Below, one piece after another: positions 62,401 through 64,000 of a stretch of DNA of 64,000 nt; the first letter of the stretch is position 1, and each line of letters begins with the position of its first letter. A program made the position numbers and the translations under genes. The notes under the pieces were generated by a model that had not been told where the DNA came from, made no database searches, and was given only the letters and a program-made list of their open reading frames with translations. The stretch spans positions 32,038,001 through 32,102,000 of the forward strand of contig NC_072806.1 of assembly GCF_028583425.1 (NCBI RefSeq). Reading direction: 5' to 3'. Origin of the DNA: Eublepharis macularius. Lineage: Eukaryota; Chordata; Lepidosauria; Squamata; Eublepharidae.

Positions 62401-64000
62401 CCCCCTCCAAGTGGATTTCAGCTCTCTAGCCGTACATGGTGGCCTGATTGTTCTCTTTAAAAATCCAGTCTATTATGCCTGGAAGTATAAAAACGGGAGT
62501 TGTCGAATACCTGCCAGGCCACTGTACATAGTAGGGTGCGCTTGACTGGATAGGTGACACATCTCAAAAGAAGGGCTAGTGCTTGTGTTGAAGATGAACA
62601 GGAAATGTTCAGCCTTAAGAAATCGTTTGGGAGTGGGCATCTGTGTATGCACCCCATTTTGGTGGGCCCTCAGCTGAGCCTATGGCCAGAGTCCCCAGAC
62701 CAGTCTCCGGGTAAGAGTTCCTTGGTAGCTCTGCTTCAGACCTTAAGGGAACAGTAATGGGTTGCATGTGCCAGTCATCTGATTTGCTGTAAGGCAGCAG
62801 TAAGGCTTTGTAGCATGGCTGACCTGGGAATACTCTGCTGGCCGTGAGCATAAACTCACATGCCCATTTCTTGGTGAAGGCCTGAGGAGGGAACCGCAGA
62901 TGACAGGAAGAGGGGCAGTTCGGAAAGGGTGCCCCCATCGTTTGCCCAAAGAGACACCAGTTTGAGCAGACCATGGGGGAAGAGACCAGGGCAGTGCCAG
63001 AGGCGTCTGCAAGTAAAAAGGCAATCTTTGGCCTTTGGTAAAAATGAGGTGACTGATCTCGGCAGGGCCTGGAGAACCAAGGCTGGCACCCACCATTGCT
63101 GCAATTCTGTACGTTCAGAGTTAGAAATGGCCCAGGTGAGGTGGAAAGCGTTACCTGTGTCCCTGTTGCATTCTTCACAGAGATGACCTGGAGGTTGGCT
63201 ATGAGGGCTGGGACCCCGACCTGCAGCTCAAGCGGTGCCCTATATGGGTTTTGTCCGTTTATCTGCAAGGTATATACGGAAGGTCAGAAAATGGCACTGC
63301 CCACAAACAAGCAGCAACTTGGAGGGCATTGGCCTTGGACATACATTAAATTCCAAGCTGATGATCCGCGAGGATCTTTCATCCACGTTCACGTATAGGA
63401 AAGGATCTGGCCTGCAGGCAAAGAAACCCTGGAATCAGACATCAGTTTGATCTTTATGGAACAAGCCATATTGGCGGGTGGGGTGAGGACGGCTTATGGG
63501 CCTCTTTCGAGAGAGACATTAGGAAGTCTGTCTTTTTGATGCAAAAATTTATGCCTAGTTTCCTCTTCAGTATGGTAGTAATAATACTGGCCTATTTTAC
63601 AAGATTGTAGTAGGATTTACTCATGAGAAGTGTTTTGAATATTTGCAAAGTGCTATTTATGTAAAGTGTGTGTGTGTATAAAATTTAAATTATTTAAATT
63701 TATATAAATATATAAATTATATTTATATAAATACTATTTATATAAATAGTATTAGTTTTCTTAACCTTGAGATTAAGCATATGCTTAATCTCTTTTAAAA
63801 AAAATAAAATCCGTGTTATTACTAACAAATGAGGGGTACCTAGCCCCCGTTTCATTCCTTCTCTCGCATACTCTTGCATCTAAAGACAGAGGACTGTTTT
63901 TGGCCATTTACCTGCTGAGGAAGCTGGTGAAAGCGTATTTCACGTTGAGGAAATGTTCTTCTATCAGGGCCGTGCTGTTTTGGTTGGTGCTGTCAAAATA
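50391..64000 (-). CDS. ITGAE: ITGAE, integrin alpha-E (partial gene, last eight coding exons)
   Basis: Integrin alpha-E (CD103) pairs with beta-7 on intraepithelial lymphocytes and binds E-cadherin. The exons at 63912-63989, 63345-63411, 63155-63262, 56283-56348, 54006-54107, 52479-52574, 51252-51362 and 50391-50474 join in matching phases. They encode the membrane-proximal ectodomain, the transmembrane helix and the GFFKR tail. Residue similarity to mammalian alpha-E runs through every exon (for example GQNPYR versus GENLFG; GEIIFNRDLY versus GEISFNKSLY). FG-GAP and I-domain exons lie beyond the right edge. HASPIN occupies the intron between 63155 and 56348, as in mammals. Confidence 0.92.
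50650..50808. mobile_element. Perfect snap-back MITE in the last ITGAE intron
   Basis: Two 69-bp arms (50650-50718 and 50740-50808) are exact reverse complements around a 21-bp loop. The start is GGGCCAAGCTAGAAGTGACG. Flanks TAC / CAC do not form a clean duplication. Confidence 0.9.
50947..51147. mobile_element. Snap-back MITE, GGCCGTTTCCAGA ends
   Basis: 201 bp, the same length as 44949-45149, with the same GCGTTTTCTC / CGCGAAATA core but more decayed (many CpG to TpG changes). It lies 105 bp downstream of the ITGAE transmembrane exon donor. Confidence 0.87.
51252..51362 (-). CDS. ITGAE: ITGAE transmembrane exon
   Basis: 37 codons: IIVFLLKERDFDYLPVLIGS then SVVGILLLALIVALLYK, a clear single-pass helix ending at the cytoplasmic lysine. 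Donor AAG|GTAAAT. Confidence 0.95.
51363..51917. other. ITGAE intron, nothing recognised
   Basis: Unique-looking intron sequence with no other feature I can support. Confidence 0.5.
51918..52165 (+). repeat. tRNA-derived SINE, family A
   Basis: GGTGTAGTGGTTAAGAGCGG head, GGGTTTGATTCCCC B box, CTCTGAGTGGGTGTTAAGG tail, (TTA)n end. Confidence 0.87.
52479..52574 (-). CDS. ITGAE: ITGAE exon (third from the end)
   Basis: 32 codons: IFKNRTSLLVTGEIIFNRDL then YVGLSESHHKTQ. The G-E-I-x-F-N block is common to leukocyte integrin alpha chains just before the membrane. Donor CAG|GTACGA. Confidence 0.92.
52816..53137. mobile_element. Element with about 75-bp inverted terminal repeats
   Basis: Left arm AGCAATGCCAATAATTGCAT ... 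CAAAAGTGCAAAAGTG ... GTGCAACACAGTTT (52816-52893). The right arm is its near-exact complement (53063-53137). The middle of about 170 bp is unrelated to the other families. Superfamily not recognised. Confidence 0.65.
53138..54005. other. ITGAE intron, nothing recognised
   Basis: No exon or bounded repeat that I can support; minus-strand frames here are discussed under rejected items. Confidence 0.5.
54006..54107 (-). CDS. ITGAE: ITGAE exon (fourth from the end)
   Basis: 34 codons: NSETIQYQLVNCVIKSEREN then VIVTAELPLANSLQ. Corresponds to the SVSCVIASDKENVTVAAEIS region in mammals. Acceptor TTTACAG, donor CAG|GTATAT. Confidence 0.92.
54108..55180. other. ITGAE intron, nothing recognised
   Basis: A 215-codon plus-strand frame (54433-55080) has pyrimidine-biased, low-complexity composition and no family similarity. 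Confidence 0.45.
55181..55489. mobile_element. hAT MITE family 1 copy
   Basis: CAAGGCTTTTTTTCAGCGGG to AAAAAAAGCCCTG. Duplication AGGTAAGG / AGGTAAGA (7 of 8). In an ITGAE intron. Confidence 0.92.
56283..56348 (-). CDS. ITGAE: ITGAE exon (fifth from the end)
   Basis: 22 codons: NTTICRTASDFIRKDLGHVS then LE. Acceptor TTCTCAG, donor GAG|GTAAAA, phase 0 on both sides. Confidence 0.88.
56706..56822. mobile_element. hAT MITE family 1, left half only
   Basis: CAGGGCTTTTTTTCAGCTGG start. Homology ends at the palindrome centre (TTAGATTGCCCTCCACGC). Inside the ITGAE intron that holds HASPIN. Confidence 0.85.
56885..57140. mobile_element. Inverted pair of Penelope-like terminal fragments
   Basis: AGAGCAAGAGTCCAGTAGCA at the left and TGCTCCTGGACTCTTGCTCT at the right are inverted copies. 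The plus strand has two CTGAAGA cores (56961-56967 and 57040-57046), the second followed by GAAA at 57064-57067. The head-to-head layout mirrors the intact PLE at 32286-35760. Confidence 0.6.
57240..57740 (+). promoter_or_regulatory. HASPIN: HASPIN CpG-island promoter and 5' leader
   Basis: TATA-less and CpG-dense. Visible sites: CCAAT (57444-57448) and inverted CCAAT (ATTGG, 57460-57464); TCTCGCGAGA (57574-57583), the palindrome bound by BANP; TTTGAA (57590-57595), a CHR-type cell-cycle element; AAATGGCGGC (57594-57603), a YY1-type site often just downstream of the start. The combination suits a proliferation-linked gene. In mammals this promoter is reported to be bidirectional. Confidence 0.7.
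57596..57664 (+). CDS. Upstream open reading frame in the HASPIN leader
   Basis: ATG inside the YY1-type motif opens a 22-codon frame (MAAGALAARR...) that stops with TGA at 57662-57664, out of frame with HASPIN. If transcription starts upstream it could dampen translation; if it starts at the YY1 site the frame would be absent or leaderless. Function not established. Confidence 0.35.
   Translation: MAAGALAARRRREPRAKRPWRA
57741..60521 (+). CDS. HASPIN: HASPIN, histone H3 Thr3 kinase (single exon)
   Basis: 926 residues from MERRQPRLLRTYAG; the human protein is 798. Haspin phosphorylates H3 Thr3 in mitosis to recruit the chromosomal passenger complex to centromeres. The first 550 or so residues are low-complexity with basic patches, a KEN triplet (88-90), and a five-Cys run (about 160-164). 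A basic segment RASLSLHKKKKIL (about 514-526) matches the haspin autoinhibitory segment. The kinase domain is about 600-926: glycine loop GEGVFGEVF (618-626), ATP lysine K638, EILPEIIISKELS, HRDLHWGN (catalytic Asp777), and DYT (Asp815) in place of DFG. All key residues are present. The upstream in-frame extension lacks an ATG. Intronless, nested in an ITGAE intron on the opposite strand. Confidence 0.97.
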   Translation: MERRQPRLLRTYAGQRGLRGKAGGGRAGLRRVLPAAPWISPQLDPRRYFSSTSSSGGVSSPSSLDDPDFLPPSPRRRQPGRRAKKGAKENRAPSKGRDACLPTTPQLRHVTQRPRPQAQKRTSLRLRPPLVCSTPQLPLSTVKSNLREESPVGDKPSASCCCCCSPPSGQEVWREDRGSPCDVLQELSLMNMDGDGDQQNTAGSLELFTHQDAGRPLCECPHRGPPIQTPSTPTSRCGFRPSSCRLFQDHFASRSHNICSKAEAPLTGEGELPMSPNDAVSLPGQGSCLQDADQDHPTKLSVSSKALVTPSPLQGACRLQAIVCDGKVALSLPKGTEPLENKRQQILVQESITPYQRAGGLNGVLSEEGSDFSLAENNPQLQPVVILDNQVVPNWLASKSTGKQAVGMLQKKDSPCAIPGMSDATSSSQVVPTYGEGATGRKACISGLSSRRWGQRAKPGQLKHKKNTGWKQHADASLLQDHLKWNEMEDNLAFSSLLPDSSSVKNSSLWRRIRASLSLHKKKKILSEAESFNNSMLSTSSPKSIPAGTPKTPFTKKLGYSICPSSSMVLLSSMKSFSVAEVMLTDAEKVYGECQQEGPISFEECIPPEKMQKCEKIGEGVFGEVFRTDGEKGAVALKIIPIEGTVRVNGEAQKTFSEILPEIIISKELSLLAEEEVNQTSGFISLYSVHCVQGAYPEHLLKAWDDYHRLRVSENDRPDFFADQQLFMILEFEFGGTDLENMSNRQLNSVLVAKSILSQVTASLAVAEEALQFEHRDLHWGNVLVKKTTLKELRFKLRGESRTVPTQGFLVNIIDYTFSRLEKDGLTVYCDLSTDEEVFQGRGDYQFDIYRQMREENLNSWADYFPHSNILWLHYLADKLLKEVSYRKKPTSASMRQVQKQLELFSKEVLGFCSATELLNTGTFFR
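60640..60645 (+). terminator. HASPIN: HASPIN polyadenylation signal AATAAA
   Basis: AATAAA 119 bp after the stop codon, the first perfect hexamer downstream. Confidence 0.75.
60660..61559. other. ITGAE intron downstream of HASPIN, nothing recognised
   Basis: No supported exon. A spliceable open segment at 61280-61387 is discussed under rejected items. Confidence 0.45.
61560..62078 (+). repeat. CR1-like LINE 3' region
   Basis: CAAAGTCTACTGAGGGGTGA, TTTATAAAATTATGCATGGG, ATGCTGGACTAGATCAAC and the final GGGCTCTTCACATGTTCTTA are characteristic of reptile CR1/L3 tails. In the ITGAE intron. Confidence 0.75.
62112..62279. mobile_element. Snap-back MITE, GGGTCAAGCCAGAAGTGACG ends
   Basis: Near-perfect palindrome; GTGAACAGACTCATGTGTAT in the left arm is mirrored in the right. 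Same family as 50650-50808. Confidence 0.87.
62280..63154. other. ITGAE intron, nothing recognised
   Basis: A long open frame on the minus strand continues from the 63155-63262 exon, but similarity to integrin stops at the donor. Confidence 0.55.
63155..63262 (-). CDS. ITGAE: ITGAE exon (sixth from the end)
   Basis: 36 codons: INGQNPYRAPLELQVGVPAL then IANLQVISVKNATGTQ. Acceptor CTTGCAG, donor CAG|GTAACG. A 217-codon frame runs on past this donor by chance. The intron that follows (63154 to 56349, 6806 bp) contains HASPIN. Confidence 0.92.
63345..63411 (-). CDS. ITGAE: ITGAE exon (seventh from the end)
   Basis: PDPFLYVNVDERSSRIISLE then FN. Acceptor CCTGCAG, donor AAT|GTATGT. Matches the KPSIMYVNTG...HKEFLFHV region of mammalian alpha-E. 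Confidence 0.9.
63668..63756. repeat. AT-rich simple repeat
   Basis: GTGTGTGTGTATA followed by TATAAATTTAAA-type runs. In an ITGAE intron. Confidence 0.85.
63912..63989 (-). CDS. ITGAE: ITGAE exon (eighth from the end)
   Basis: TNQNSTALIEEHFLNVKYAF then TSFLS, phase 1 in and phase 2 out. The TTTTGACAG sequence to its right is taken as the acceptor. If it is not used, the exon extends past the window edge. The donor is CAG|GTAAAT. Confidence 0.82.

Noticed and set aside
62615..63154. 217-codon minus-strand frame continuing past an ITGAE exon
   Set aside because: Similarity stops exactly at the GTAACG donor; the rest is chance openness.
1..64000. Genuine tRNA or 5S rRNA genes
   Set aside because: All tRNA- and 5S-like heads are followed by SINE bodies and are diverged; no complete cloverleaf or intact 5S gene seen.

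Overview
The window is vertebrate nuclear DNA, most likely from a squamate reptile (lizard or gecko). This rests on intron-rich vertebrate genes, a heavy load of 5S-rRNA-derived and tRNA-derived SINEs, CR1-like LINE tails, hAT- and Harbinger-like MITEs, and Penelope-like retroelements. The species cannot be named from sequence alone.

Three genes are present, in an order that matches human 17p13.2 as I know it. (1) P2RX5 (minus strand, about 442-22165): eight coding exons read cleanly from the initiator Met to the GYNFR motif before the second half of the ectodomain; the remaining 3' exons lie left of position 1. (2) ITGAE, integrin alpha-E (minus strand, 50391 to beyond 64000): the last eight coding exons, ending in a transmembrane segment and a GFFKR tail; upstream exons lie right of the window. 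(3) HASPIN (plus strand, 57741-60521): a single-exon, 926-residue histone H3 Thr3 kinase gene nested inside one ITGAE intron (between ITGAE exons at 63155-63262 and 56283-56348). All kinase motifs are intact, and the promoter is CpG-rich and TATA-less.

Layout: 1-22165 P2RX5 exons in repeat-filled introns; 22166-50390 intergenic, dominated by mobile elements; 50391-64000 ITGAE 3' half with HASPIN inside.

The most striking accessory feature is a Penelope-like element (32286-35760) with an uninterrupted 859-codon frame (reverse transcriptase plus GIY-YIG endonuclease). It is inserted in a hAT MITE with a 13-bp target duplication, ends in a 747-bp inverted copy of its own 3' end, and carries a hammerhead-ribozyme-like motif in each arm. 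A second, dead Penelope element of another lineage (46057-47842) sits in a 5S SINE with a 16-bp duplication. Small Penelope terminal fragments with hammerhead-like cores are scattered elsewhere.

Many DNA-transposon copies could be delimited exactly by target-site duplications. At least three terminal-repeat groups have 8-bp duplications (hAT type). Several palindromic families have GGCC-type ends and 3-bp duplications (Harbinger type, inferred).
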